Shown here piece after piece: positions 18,036 to 25,821 of a DNA stretch of 64,000 nucleotides (position 1 is its first letter; each line of letters begins with the position of its first letter). A program made the position numbers and the translations under genes. The DNA comes from Herbidospora galbida. Its GTDB lineage: Bacteria; Actinomycetota; Actinomycetes; Streptosporangiales; Streptosporangiaceae. The notes beneath the pieces were generated by a model. That model was not told the DNA's origin, did not search any database, and worked only from the letters and a program-made list of their open reading frames with translations. The stretch covers positions 62,001 to 126,000 of the forward strand of contig NZ_SZQA01000016.1 of the NCBI RefSeq assembly GCF_005233835.1, read 5' to 3'.

Positions 18036-18797
18036 TCACGTCTGGTAGGCGGAGTCCCTGACGTCGGTGATCGCCATGTGCCCCGGCGCGTGACCGATCG
18101 CGAACGGGATCCCGGCCGCCATCACCGCGGCCTGCGGGGTGACCCCGCAGGCCCAGAACACCGGCACCTCCCCCGGCCGGACCTCGACGGGGTCGCCGAA
18201 GTCGGGCACGTCGAGGTCGTCGATCCCCAGCCCCGCCGGGTCTCCGATGTGGACGGGCGCCCCGTGCACCTCCGGATAGCGCGCGGAGACGCGGACCGCG
18301 TCGGCGACCCGCCCGGCCGGGATCGGCCGCATCGACACCACCAGCGGCCCCGACAGCCGCCCGGCCGGCCGGCACGGCACCGAGGTGCGGTACATGGGGA
18401 CGTTCCCGCCCGTCTCCAGATGCCTGACCGGGATGTCCTCCCTGACCAGGGCGTCTTCGAAGGTGAAGCTGCATCCGATCAGGAACGGCACCAGATCGTC
18501 GCGCCAGAACCGGGTCACGTCGGTCACCTCGGCGACGGGGGCGCCGTTCTCGTACACGACATAGCCCGGCAGATCGGTCCGAAGGTCACCCGCGAAGATC
18601 GGCAGGCTGGTGGCCCCAGGATCTCCGACGTCGAGGACCGGACAGGGCTTGGGATTGCGCTGCGCGAAGAGCAGCATGTCGTATGCGAGGTCCGCGGGCA
18701 CGGCGAGCAGGTTGGCCTGGGCGTACCCGGGACACCACCCTGCGGTGGGCGTCTTCAGCCCGGCCCGGAACCTGCTCCGGGCCTCGTGAGGGGTCAT
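18036..18797 (-). CDS. Putative hydro-lyase, DUF1445 / D-glutamate cyclase-like
   Basis: A 253-residue protein of the DUF1445 family (PF07286), related to mammalian D-glutamate cyclase. Recognisable blocks are [48 protein letters not shown] and [13 protein letters not shown]. Length matches the bacterial family (about 260). It is annotated as a hydro-lyase by family; the bacterial substrate is uncertain. It ends exactly where the convergent oxidoreductase ends and is divergent from the pirin gene, sharing a 91-bp promoter region with an inverted repeat. Confidence 0.88.
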   Translation of the reverse strand: MTPHEARSRFRAGLKTPTAGWCPGYAQANLLAVPADLAYDMLLFAQRNPKPCPVLDVGDPGATSLPIFAGDLRTDLPGYVVYENGAPVAEVTDVTRFWRDDLVPFLIGCSFTFEDALVREDIPVRHLETGGNVPMYRTSVPCRPAGRLSGPLVVSMRPIPAGRVADAVRVSARYPEVHGAPVHIGDPAGLGIDDLDVPDFGDPVEVRPGEVPVFWACGVTPQAAVMAAGIPFAIGHAPGHMAITDVRDSAYQT

Positions 18798-18818
18798 ACG
18801 GGAACGTCCTCCGGAATA

Positions 18819-18832
18819 GTTGAAACCTCAAC
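18819..18832. promoter_or_regulatory. Inverted repeat in the hydro-lyase/pirin divergent promoter
   Basis: GTTGA-AACC-TCAAC, perfect 5-bp arms, followed by CAAGTTG. The TTGA-N4-TCAA form resembles operators of MarR-family redox regulators, but no such gene is in the neighbourhood. Confidence 0.4.
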
Positions 18833-18888
18833 CAAGTTGTGGGTGCATAGTCGTGCGAACCTGGCTCGAAACAGGAAGGAGCCCCCTG

Positions 18889-19860
18889 ATGCCCGCCGTA
18901 ACCGTGGACAACCCGCTCACCCTCCCCCGGCTGCCCGAGCCCATGGCGGCCGTGCACGAGCGCAAGGTCCTGACCGTCGCCACCGCGCCCACCGGCTTCG
19001 AGGGCGAGGGGTTCCCGGTCAGAAGAGCGCTGGCTACGATCAAGCCAAAGTATCTCGATCCGTTCATCATGATGGACCAGATGGGCGAGGTGGATTACGC
19101 GCCGGGCGAGCCGAAGGGCACGCCGTGGCATCCGCACCGGGGCTTCGAGACGGTGACGTACATCATCGACGGCGTCTTCGACCACACCGACTCCCACGGC
19201 GGCGGCGGAACGATCACCAACGGCGACACGCAGTGGATGACGGCCGGATCCGGCCTGCTCCACAAGGAGGCGCCGCCGGAGTGGCTGGTCCAGAAGGGCG
19301 GCCTGTTCCACGGCATCCAGCTCTGGGTGAACCTGCCGTCCAAGTCGAAGATGCTCGCACCGAAATATCAGGACATCGGGCGATCCAACGTGGTCCTGCT
19401 GAGCAGCCACGACGGCGGCGCGCTGGTCCGCGTGATCGCCGGCGACGTGGCCGGGCACCTGGGCCCGGGAGCCACCCACACGCCCATCACGCTCATCCAC
19501 GCGAGCATCACACCCGGGGCGCGGCTGTCGATCCCGTGGCGGTCCGACTTCAACGCGCTCGCGTACGTGCTGTCCGGCCGGGGGACCGCCGGGAGCGACG
19601 GCCAGCCTCTTGAGATGGGGCAACTGGCCGTGTACGAGGGATTCGGCGCGACCCAGGCCGAGACGATCACCCTGACGGCGGCGAAGACGCAGGACACGCG
19701 GTCGCCGAACCTGGAAGTGATCATCCTGGGCGGCAAGCCGATCGGCGAGCCGGTGGCCCACTACGGGCCGTTCGTGATGAACACGAAGGCGGAACTGCAG
19801 CAGGCGTTCGAGGACTTCCAGGCAGGACGCCTGGGGACCATCCCGGCGGGACACCACTGA
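18889..19860 (+). CDS. Pirin family bicupin protein
   Basis: A 323-residue bicupin. The N-terminal cupin has the metal-binding WHPHRGFETVTYIIDG with HPHRGFET and the later SGLLHKEAPP; the C-terminal half (ITPGARLSIPWRSDFNALAYV) is the second cupin. Pirins of this kind bind iron and may act as quercetin dioxygenases or as redox-linked regulators. The ATG at 18889 has AGGAAGGA ten nt upstream. A strong terminator follows 14 nt after the stop, so the gene is probably monocistronic. Confidence 0.93.
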   Translation: MPAVTVDNPLTLPRLPEPMAAVHERKVLTVATAPTGFEGEGFPVRRALATIKPKYLDPFIMMDQMGEVDYAPGEPKGTPWHPHRGFETVTYIIDGVFDHTDSHGGGGTITNGDTQWMTAGSGLLHKEAPPEWLVQKGGLFHGIQLWVNLPSKSKMLAPKYQDIGRSNVVLLSSHDGGALVRVIAGDVAGHLGPGATHTPITLIHASITPGARLSIPWRSDFNALAYVLSGRGTAGSDGQPLEMGQLAVYEGFGATQAETITLTAAKTQDTRSPNLEVIILGGKPIGEPVAHYGPFVMNTKAELQQAFEDFQAGRLGTIPAGHH

Positions 19861-19874
19861 CCCTGCGAACGCAG

Positions 19875-19905
19875 AGAACGGCCAGGTCCCAGACTTGGCC
19901 GTTCT
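19875..19905 (+). terminator. Terminator after the pirin gene
   Basis: AGAACGGCCA (19875-19884) pairs perfectly with TGGCCGTTCT (19896-19905); an 11-nt loop separates them and TCGTATTT follows. Confidence 0.88.
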
Positions 19906-19991
19906 TCGTATTTGGCCGATCGACTTTCCCGGCGGGCAGGGTGTATCGGGGACGCGCGGAATTTCGTCCACGAAAGACCTGGAAAACGGGT

Positions 19992-20029
19992 GGATCTCGG
20001 CGAGCTGTGCGCCAAACTCGCCGAGATCC
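19992..20029. repeat. 13-bp perfect inverted repeat in a gene-poor stretch
   Basis: GGATCTCGGCGAG (19992-20004) and CTCGCCGAGATCC (20017-20029), 12 nt apart. It stands in a region (19906-20145) where I see no convincing gene; on the minus strand the frame of the small ORF at 20146-20286 stays open across it after one in-frame TGA. It may be part of a decayed gene or a structured RNA. Confidence 0.6.
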
Positions 20030-20145
20030 GCGACGATCCCGTCCACCCGCCGGGTGGCGGGACGGTATACCTGTTCCCGTTTGGTTCTGGTGCCGTCGGC
20101 GCGGGAACTGACCGTGGGACCGACCAGTTCCCGAGCCTCCGACGA

Positions 20146-20286
20146 TCAATCGCGAACGCGCCGACTTCCCTTCAGCCGGTGGCCGGCTGAGGGACGGCGG
20201 AACTCGCCGGTCCGGTCGAACTCCTCGTCGCGGCGCGGGCCGTCGAGAAGGTCGGTCCACTGCATGGTGAGCCGGGTAGTACGCAT
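20146..20286 (-). CDS. 46-residue ORF with good ribosome site; possibly the 5' end of a broken gene
   Basis: It begins MRTTRLTMQWTDLLDGPRRD and is very hydrophilic and Arg/Asp-rich. GGGGGAT lies 8 nt before the ATG. It ends at a TGA, but the same frame continues without another stop for over 1.5 kb, and the first 80 or so codons after the TGA (to about 19906) still read as a plausible protein before the frame enters the pirin terminator and antisense of pirin. Either this is a real small protein or a point mutation closed a longer gene. I recognise no family. Confidence 0.4.
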   Translation of the reverse strand: MRTTRLTMQWTDLLDGPRRDEEFDRTGEFRRPSAGHRLKGSRRVRD

Positions 20287-20442
20287 GTCAATATCCCCCG
20301 ATAAAACGCTGTTTTGCGTGAGTTAGTTGTATTCGGCATCGCTTGCAGCTCGCTTGCCGCCCGACTGATCAGCAGGTCGAAGCCATATATTTCATCTTCT
20401 GTCTATTGAAAGCAGACAAACAGTTCGCTTCGGTGGTGTCCC
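20287..20442. other. AT-richer intergenic region with two inverted repeats
   Basis: This 156-bp stretch is clearly lower in GC than its surroundings. It holds AAAAC-GCT-GTTTT near 20306 and TGTCT (20400-20404) / AGACA (20414-20418), 24 bp before the sialidase-fold gene. It probably contains divergent promoters for the small ORF at 20146 and the gene at 20443. Confidence 0.5.
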
Positions 20443-22110
20443 ATGAGTGAAATGGTGGGCGCGGGCGTGAGCCGCCCGGTCGTCGTCGATGCGACCGTGG
20501 TCCGCGACGCGGCGGGAGAGCTGGCCCGCGAGGGCAACCGGGTGCCGGACATCGTCGCCCTCGACGCGCGCCGGTGGATCGTCTGCTGGCGTTCGGGCGT
20601 ACCCGACCCCCACGACCGCACCCCCACCGACCAGGGCGCCATCAAGTTCGCCGTCACCGGCGACGGCGGCGCCACCTGGAAGAAGGGCACCCTCGCGGCG
20701 GCGACCGCCACCCACCGCTACCACTACGCGATGCTCTTCGCCGAGGGCTCCTTCGTGTACGCCCTCCTCGGCCGGATCACCGTCGCCGAGGACCGCGAGG
20801 AATCCGACGTCGATGGATTCCCCGTCCACCTGACCCTGAAGCGCTCCCCCGACGGCGGCACGACCTGGGTCGACCAGCCGATCACGGTCGACGTCCCGCC
20901 CAACACCCGAGGCGTCGTGGTGGCCGGCAAACCGGTCAAGGTCGGAGACGTGTGGACGGTCCCGTTCTGGCGTCAGGGCGCCGGGGCCTCCCAAGCGGCG
21001 ATGCTCCGCTCGACCGACCTGAAGACGTGGAAGGCGGGCGCGCTGGCGGCCAACCCGCCCGGCATCGGCGTCGAGGAACCCCAGATCGCCCTGCGCCGCG
21101 ACGGCACGCTGGTGATGGTGACCCGGGCGCTCGTCCGCCGCGCCCGGCCGGAGGACCGCGAGCCCCACTACCGCGTCTCGGCCGCCCACTGCGCGACCAC
21201 CACGAGCACCGACGGCGGCCTGACCTGGGCGCCGATGCGGCTCCACCCCGACCTGCCGAACTACTACGTGAAGACCTTCTACATGATCGACTCAGCCGGC
21301 CGGGAGATCGCCCTCTACAACACCTTCGCCGGCCCCATCAGGGAACCCCGCCCCGACCGCTTCCGCGAGGTCCTCCACTACAAGGTCGCCAACCCGGGCG
21401 AACCCTGGCAACCCGGCCGCCTGTTCGCCGACGGCCCCCGCCTGACGAAGACGACCGCGCGCGGCTGGGACGTCTACCCGAGCGCCGCCGAGATCTCCCC
21501 CGGCGTCCTCGCCGTGGTCTGGGAGCACAACCAGATCGAGATCAAGGTCGCCCGCCTGACCCTGAACACCCCCCTGCCCAAGGACCTGGCCCCCGGCCGC
21601 TGGGCTCTGGACGCGGGCGCGACCGTCGGCTCCGACGGCGGCCTGCGCCTCCGCTCGACGACGGCCAGGGCGGTCGGGGCCAGGAAGGCGATCGCCGAGA
21701 TGTGCGACTTCACGGTGGAGTTCCAGGGCCAGGTCGTGGACGACAGCGCGCTCGACCCCGCGACCGGCCAGGGCGTCTGCCTGGGGACGAAGGTGTGCAA
21801 CGGGGCGAGGCGGCTCATGCTGACGGTGCAGAAGGGCGGCGTCTGGACCATGCGGAAGGGATCGACGACCTGGGAACGCGTCTTCGCGACGTCGCCCGCG
21901 CCTGCGGTGTGGAAGGTCGTGACCGACAGCGCGGGCGTGGCCCGCCTGTTCCGCGACGGCGCCGACACCGGCGTGACATGGGTGATCCAGGACAGCGGCG
22001 AGGCCGCCCAACTGAGCCACTGGGTGATGGGCACGCGCGGGGGGAACGCGGCGGAGGCGCACATCGCGTGGACCCGCCTGACCCCGACGATCGAAGAGAA
22101 CCCGGCCTGA
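20443..22110 (+). CDS. Sialidase-fold (BNR/Asp-box) protein with C-terminal jelly-roll region
   Basis: A 555-residue protein. Three Asp-box motifs of the S/T-x-D-x-G-x-T-W type are visible: TGDGGATW, SPDGGTTW and STDGGLTW, which mark blades of a six-bladed sialidase-type propeller (residues about 15-370). The last 170 residues (DFTVEFQGQVVDD, AHIAWTRLTP) resemble a concanavalin/LamG fold. Such proteins are exo-sialidases or other glycosidases and sugar-binding proteins; I could not place the full set of catalytic Arg residues. There is no signal peptide, which is unusual for a sialidase and suggests a cytosolic role or a different export route. It stands alone, with an AT-rich promoter region in front. 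Confidence 0.82.
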   Translation: MSEMVGAGVSRPVVVDATVVRDAAGELAREGNRVPDIVALDARRWIVCWRSGVPDPHDRTPTDQGAIKFAVTGDGGATWKKGTLAAATATHRYHYAMLFAEGSFVYALLGRITVAEDREESDVDGFPVHLTLKRSPDGGTTWVDQPITVDVPPNTRGVVVAGKPVKVGDVWTVPFWRQGAGASQAAMLRSTDLKTWKAGALAANPPGIGVEEPQIALRRDGTLVMVTRALVRRARPEDREPHYRVSAAHCATTTSTDGGLTWAPMRLHPDLPNYYVKTFYMIDSAGREIALYNTFAGPIREPRPDRFREVLHYKVANPGEPWQPGRLFADGPRLTKTTARGWDVYPSAAEISPGVLAVVWEHNQIEIKVARLTLNTPLPKDLAPGRWALDAGATVGSDGGLRLRSTTARAVGARKAIAEMCDFTVEFQGQVVDDSALDPATGQGVCLGTKVCNGARRLMLTVQKGGVWTMRKGSTTWERVFATSPAPAVWKVVTDSAGVARLFRDGADTGVTWVIQDSGEAAQLSHWVMGTRGGNAAEAHIAWTRLTPTIEENPA

Positions 22111-22185
22111 GGACGAGCACGGGGCGCCGAATTCGAACCGCGGGCCGGACGGGAAAGACATCCCTGCTTTTCACAAACGTCTATT

Positions 22186-22734
22186 TCAGGCGAGACCTAG
22201 CGTCAATCGACGATTCTCCAGATCGATGTCACATAACCGGACCCGGAGGTCCTGACCTTCGGCTGGGCGTGAGCCGTCCGGAAACTCCCCGGTGGGCACG
22301 AGACCCTCGACGCCCGGTGCCAGCTCGACGAACACCCCCGGTGGAGTGATCAACGTCACGGGCCCGGTGAACACTTCACCCAGCCGCGTCCGGGCGAACT
22401 CGATCAGAGGATCCTCCTGCACCGCCTTCAACGACACGGAGACCCTCAGACGGACGGGATCGACGTCCAGGACCATCACCAGGACGTCCTGTCCGACCCG
22501 GACGAGATCCTCGAAACGCTCGAAGCGCAGCCAGGACGCATTCGCCGCTGACACCATCCCGTCCACACCGCCGATGTCCACGAAGATGCCGAACCGCGTG
22601 ATGGCGGACACCACGCCACGGCGAACCTGCCCGTTCTGGAATCCCCGCACCTTGTCGCGCACGTCCCGGACAGACCTGTCCGCCTCCGTCGAGCGGGGGC
22701 CAGGCTCCAGCTCACCCGTATCCGCATCCACCAT
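22186..22734 (-). CDS. Protein with two S1 RNA-binding domains
   Basis: A 182-residue protein. Two S1 beta-barrels are visible: residues about 36-105 (GQVRRGVVSAITRFGIFVDIGGVDGMV...VLVMVLDVDPVRLRVSVSLK) and about 115-182 (GEVFTGPVTLITPPGVFVELAPGVEGLVP...DIDLENRRLTLGLA). It resembles a shortened ribosomal-protein-S1-like factor and should bind single-stranded RNA, perhaps at the ribosome. It is transcribed in the same direction as egtABCD but lies 150 bp beyond egtD, after a strong hairpin, so it likely has its own promoter. No catalytic domain is present. Confidence 0.88.
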   Translation of the reverse strand: MVDADTGELEPGPRSTEADRSVRDVRDKVRGFQNGQVRRGVVSAITRFGIFVDIGGVDGMVSAANASWLRFERFEDLVRVGQDVLVMVLDVDPVRLRVSVSLKAVQEDPLIEFARTRLGEVFTGPVTLITPPGVFVELAPGVEGLVPTGEFPDGSRPAEGQDLRVRLCDIDLENRRLTLGLA

Positions 22735-22823
22735 GATCAGCCGAGGGTAGGGGATCTGTTCCTGCCAACCGTCGCCGAGCGACGCTGGGTGACCGCGTTG
22801 ACGTGGATGTGCGGGGCCCAGGC

Positions 22824-22850
22824 GGCCGGCCGTCGAATGTCCGGCCGGCC
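22824..22850 (-). terminator. Hairpin terminator after egtD
   Basis: GGCCGGCCG (22824-22832) and CGGCCGGCC (22842-22850) form a 9-bp all-GC stem with a 9-nt loop, 34 nt past the egtD stop. No T-run follows, as is common in actinomycetes. Confidence 0.65.
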
Positions 22851-22883
22851 GTGGCCGCGTTGACGACCCTCCGCAATAAAAAC

Positions 22884-23834
22884 TCAGCGCGGTACCGCGC
22901 GCGACAGCACCAGGGCGAAGTCGTCGTCAGGGTCGGTGTACCACCGCTCCACCTCGAACCCCGCCATCGCCAGTTCCCGGGTCAGCCCCGATCGGCGGAA
23001 CTTGGCGCTGATCTCGGTGCGCATCTCCTCGCCCTCGGCGAACATCACCGTCAGGTCGAGCGCCCGGACGTGGACGACCATGTCCTTGGTCGCGCGCAGG
23101 CGCATCTCGATCCAGTCGTTGTCGGTGTCGTAGATCGCCACGTGGGCGAAGTCGGCCGGGACGAAGTCGGCGTCGAGACGCCGGTTGATCACGCGCAGCA
23201 CGTTGCGGTTGAACGCCGCCGTGACCCCGGCCGAGTCGTCGTAGGCCGCGATCAGCCGGGAGGTGTCTTTCACCAGGTCGGCGCCGAGCAGGAAGGTCTC
23301 GCCGTCGGTCAGGGTCGAGCGGAGCTCCTTGAAGAAGACCTCGCGGGCCGGTGGCTCCAGGTTGCCGATCGTGCCGCCGAGGAAGGCGACCATCCGGCCT
23401 TGCCGTTGCGGCAGCTGCGACAGGTGGTTCTCGAAGTCGGCGCAGACGCCGACCACCTCGAAGCGCTCCGACAGGCGGTCGGCCGCGGCCTTCAGGGTCA
23501 CCGAGTCGACGTCGACCGGCATGTAGGTGCGCAGGGTCCCGGCCGAGGCCAGGGCGTCGAGGAGCAGTTCGGTCTTCTCCGAGGTGCCGGAGCCGAGTTC
23601 TACCAGGGTCGCCGCGCCGCTGACCGTGGCGATCTCGCGGGCGTGGGCCTTGAGGATGGCCAGTTCGCGCCGGGTCGGGTAGTACTCGGGCAGGCGGGTG
23701 ATCTTGGTGAAGAGTTCGCTTCCGCAGGCGTCGTAGAACCACTTGGGTGGCAGCCATTTCGGCGCCGCCGTGAGGCCGGCGCGGACGTCGTGCTCCAGCG
23801 CCTGCCGCAGGTAGTCAGCGTCGATCAGGTTCAC
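22884..23834 (-). CDS. egtD: L-histidine N-alpha-methyltransferase EgtD
   Basis: A 316-residue SAM-dependent enzyme that trimethylates histidine to hercynine, the first committed step of ergothioneine synthesis. It shows PKWLPPKWFYDACGSELFT, LPEYYPTRRE, the SAM loop VELGSGTSEKT and FLGGTIGNL, all typical of EgtD. The GTG start (23834) overlaps the egtC stop in GTGA, so it is coupled to the three upstream genes. It is the last gene of egtABCD; the lyase egtE is not here and must lie elsewhere or be replaced by another PLP enzyme. Confidence 0.96.
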   Translation of the reverse strand: MNLIDADYLRQALEHDVRAGLTAAPKWLPPKWFYDACGSELFTKITRLPEYYPTRRELAILKAHAREIATVSGAATLVELGSGTSEKTELLLDALASAGTLRTYMPVDVDSVTLKAAADRLSERFEVVGVCADFENHLSQLPQRQGRMVAFLGGTIGNLEPPAREVFFKELRSTLTDGETFLLGADLVKDTSRLIAAYDDSAGVTAAFNRNVLRVINRRLDADFVPADFAHVAIYDTDNDWIEMRLRATKDMVVHVRALDLTVMFAEGEEMRTEISAKFRRSGLTRELAMAGFEVERWYTDPDDDFALVLSRAVPR

Positions 23835-24538
23835 AGGTCCCTCCAGTCGATTCCGTCGGGCGTGACGATCACGAGCGTCCGGTCGGGCACGCTGACCCAG
23901 CCGTCGTCGCGGTCGTCGAGCGGCTCGCTGGCCACCAGCACCCCCTCGGGGAGTGACCGCACGAAGAGCGTGTCTCCCCACGTGGTGGCCGCGATCGTCT
24001 GGCCGTCGGTGGCGAGGAGGTTGACCCTCGCCTCCGCGTCGGCGCCCCCGGCGGCCATGGTGACCTCGGCGATGGCGTCGCCGAGGCTCCAGCCGAGCCG
24101 GCCGAGCGCGAACACCCCGGCGGCGAGCTTGGCCGAGTCGCAGGTGCTCTCGGCCTCGTGAGCCTTCAGGCCGGTCAGCGCCTCGCCGGGGACGCGGCCG
24201 TTGTGGCTGAACAGCCACTTGCCCTCCATGAAGGGGGCGGTGGCGGTCTCCTCGATCGGCATGCCGACCGTGGCGGAGCGGACCGCCGCGATCAGGCAGC
24301 CGGAGATCGCCGAGGCGGCCAGGCCTTCGAGGTTGGCGTCTGCCCACATCGGGATGGATCGGCGATAGCGGATGACGCGGTCGTGGGCGTACCAGCCCAT
24401 GCCGAAACCATCGGCGTTGACGGTGCCCCAGCGCTGGCGTCTCGGTACGTAGGACTGTTTCAGCAGGCCGTGGTCGGGCTGCTGGATCAGGGACGACAGC
24501 GGGCGGGGTTCGCCGAGCCAGGCGGCGTGGCGGCACAT
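23831..24538 (-). CDS. egtC: Gamma-glutamyl-hercynylcysteine S-oxide hydrolase EgtC
   Basis: A 235-residue class-II glutamine-amidotransferase-like (Ntn) hydrolase that removes the glutamyl group from gamma-glutamyl-hercynylcysteine sulfoxide. MCRHAAWLG exposes the nucleophilic Cys2 after loss of Met; NADGFGMGWY and FSHNGRV are the family's core blocks. Length is normal. The start shares one base with the egtB stop (TGATG) and the end overlaps egtD. Confidence 0.95.
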   Translation of the reverse strand: MCRHAAWLGEPRPLSSLIQQPDHGLLKQSYVPRRQRWGTVNADGFGMGWYAHDRVIRYRRSIPMWADANLEGLAASAISGCLIAAVRSATVGMPIEETATAPFMEGKWLFSHNGRVPGEALTGLKAHEAESTCDSAKLAAGVFALGRLGWSLGDAIAEVTMAAGGADAEARVNLLATDGQTIAATTWGDTLFVRSLPEGVLVASEPLDDRDDGWVSVPDRTLVIVTPDGIDWRDL

Positions 24539-25821
24539 CAGCGGGCCTCCCCCGGCGAAGCGTCGCGGGCGCAGCGGAAACCGGCGAAGATCTGGCGGCG
24601 CTGCGGATAGTCCCAGTTGCGGAAGGTCGCGCGCACGGCCGCCGGGTCGGCCGCCCACGAGCCGCCGCGCAGCACGCGGTAGTCGGGCCCGAAGAAGACC
24701 TCGCTGTATTCGCGGTAGGGGAACGCGCGGAAGCCCGGGTAGGGCTGGAACGTCGACGACGTCCATTCCCAGACGTCGCCGATCATCTGCTCGACGCCGT
24801 AGGCGCTCGCCCCGGCCGGGTAGGCGCCCACGGGCGCCGGTCGGGCGGCGCGGTGGCCGAGGTTGGTCAGGCCGGGGGCCGGCGGCTCCTCGCCCCACGG
24901 GTAGCGGCGGGCATGGCCTGCCGCGGGATCCCAGGCGCAGGCCTTCTCCCATTCGGCCTCGGTCGGCAGCCGCTTGCCCGCCCAGCGGGCGTAGGCGTCG
25001 GCTTCGTACCAGCTGACGTGCTGGACCGGCTCGTTCGGCGGGATCAGCTCGGCCCGGCCGAAGCGGGTGCGCCACCAGCTGCCGCCGTCGTCGCGGGTCC
25101 AGAACAACGGGGCCTGGAGGCCCAGCCGGAAGCCCTCGGGGTGCCACCAGCGCGGGTCGCGGTAGCCGCCGTCTTCGACGAAGGCCAGGTAGTCGCCGTT
25201 GCTGACGGGCACGCGGTCGATCCAGAACGCGGCCACGTCGACGGTGTGGGCGGGGCGTTCGTTGTCGTAGGCCCACGGGTTGACGTCGGTGCCCATGGTG
25301 AAGGGGCCGCCAGGAACGAACACCTCACCCGCCACCGGCCGCCCGGCGGGCAGGTCGCCGTCGCTGACGAGGCCGGGCTCGCGGGACAGCTGGAGCGTGG
25401 CCAGCATGGTCTCGTCGTGCTGGTGTTCGTGCTGGATGACCAGCCCGAACACGAAACCGCCGGACTTGAGCGGGTTCGGGTCGTCGAAGTCGACCTTGTC
25501 GAGGACGTCGAGCACGCGGCCACGTACACCCTCGATGTATTTGCGGGCCTCCGCCGGGCCCAGCATGGGCAGCGACGGACGGTCGCGGCGCGGGGTCTTG
25601 AACGCGTCGTATATGTCGTCGATCTCGGGCCGCAGCGGCGTGATGCCGCCGACCTCGCGCAGCACCCAGAGCTCCTCGTAGTTGCCGACGTGGGCGAGGT
25701 CCCAGACCAGTGGCGACATCAGCGGGGAGTGCTGGCGGACGAGGAGGTGGTCGTCGGCGTCGGTGTAGCTGAGCGATCGGTCGCGCACAGCCAGGAGCTG
25801 CGCGGCGATCTGTTCCTTCAT
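24538..25821 (-). CDS. egtB: Hercynine oxygenase (sulfoxide synthase) EgtB
   Basis: A 427-residue non-haem iron enzyme that joins gamma-glutamylcysteine to hercynine with oxygen. The N-terminal DinB-like domain carries the iron ligands: His44 in WDLAHVGNYEE and the H-x3-H-x-E motif HEHQHDE at 131-137. The C-terminal formylglycine-generating-enzyme-like domain is clear from FTMGTD, RLPTEAEWEKA, WEWTSS and LRGGSW. The ATG at 25821 overlaps the egtA stop by ATGA. Use of gamma-glutamylcysteine fits the presence of egtA and egtC in the same operon. Confidence 0.97.
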   Translation of the reverse strand: MKEQIAAQLLAVRDRSLSYTDADDHLLVRQHSPLMSPLVWDLAHVGNYEELWVLREVGGITPLRPEIDDIYDAFKTPRRDRPSLPMLGPAEARKYIEGVRGRVLDVLDKVDFDDPNPLKSGGFVFGLVIQHEHQHDETMLATLQLSREPGLVSDGDLPAGRPVAGEVFVPGGPFTMGTDVNPWAYDNERPAHTVDVAAFWIDRVPVSNGDYLAFVEDGGYRDPRWWHPEGFRLGLQAPLFWTRDDGGSWWRTRFGRAELIPPNEPVQHVSWYEADAYARWAGKRLPTEAEWEKACAWDPAAGHARRYPWGEEPPAPGLTNLGHRAARPAPVGAYPAGASAYGVEQMIGDVWEWTSSTFQPYPGFRAFPYREYSEVFFGPDYRVLRGGSWAADPAAVRATFRNWDYPQRRQIFAGFRCARDASPGEAR

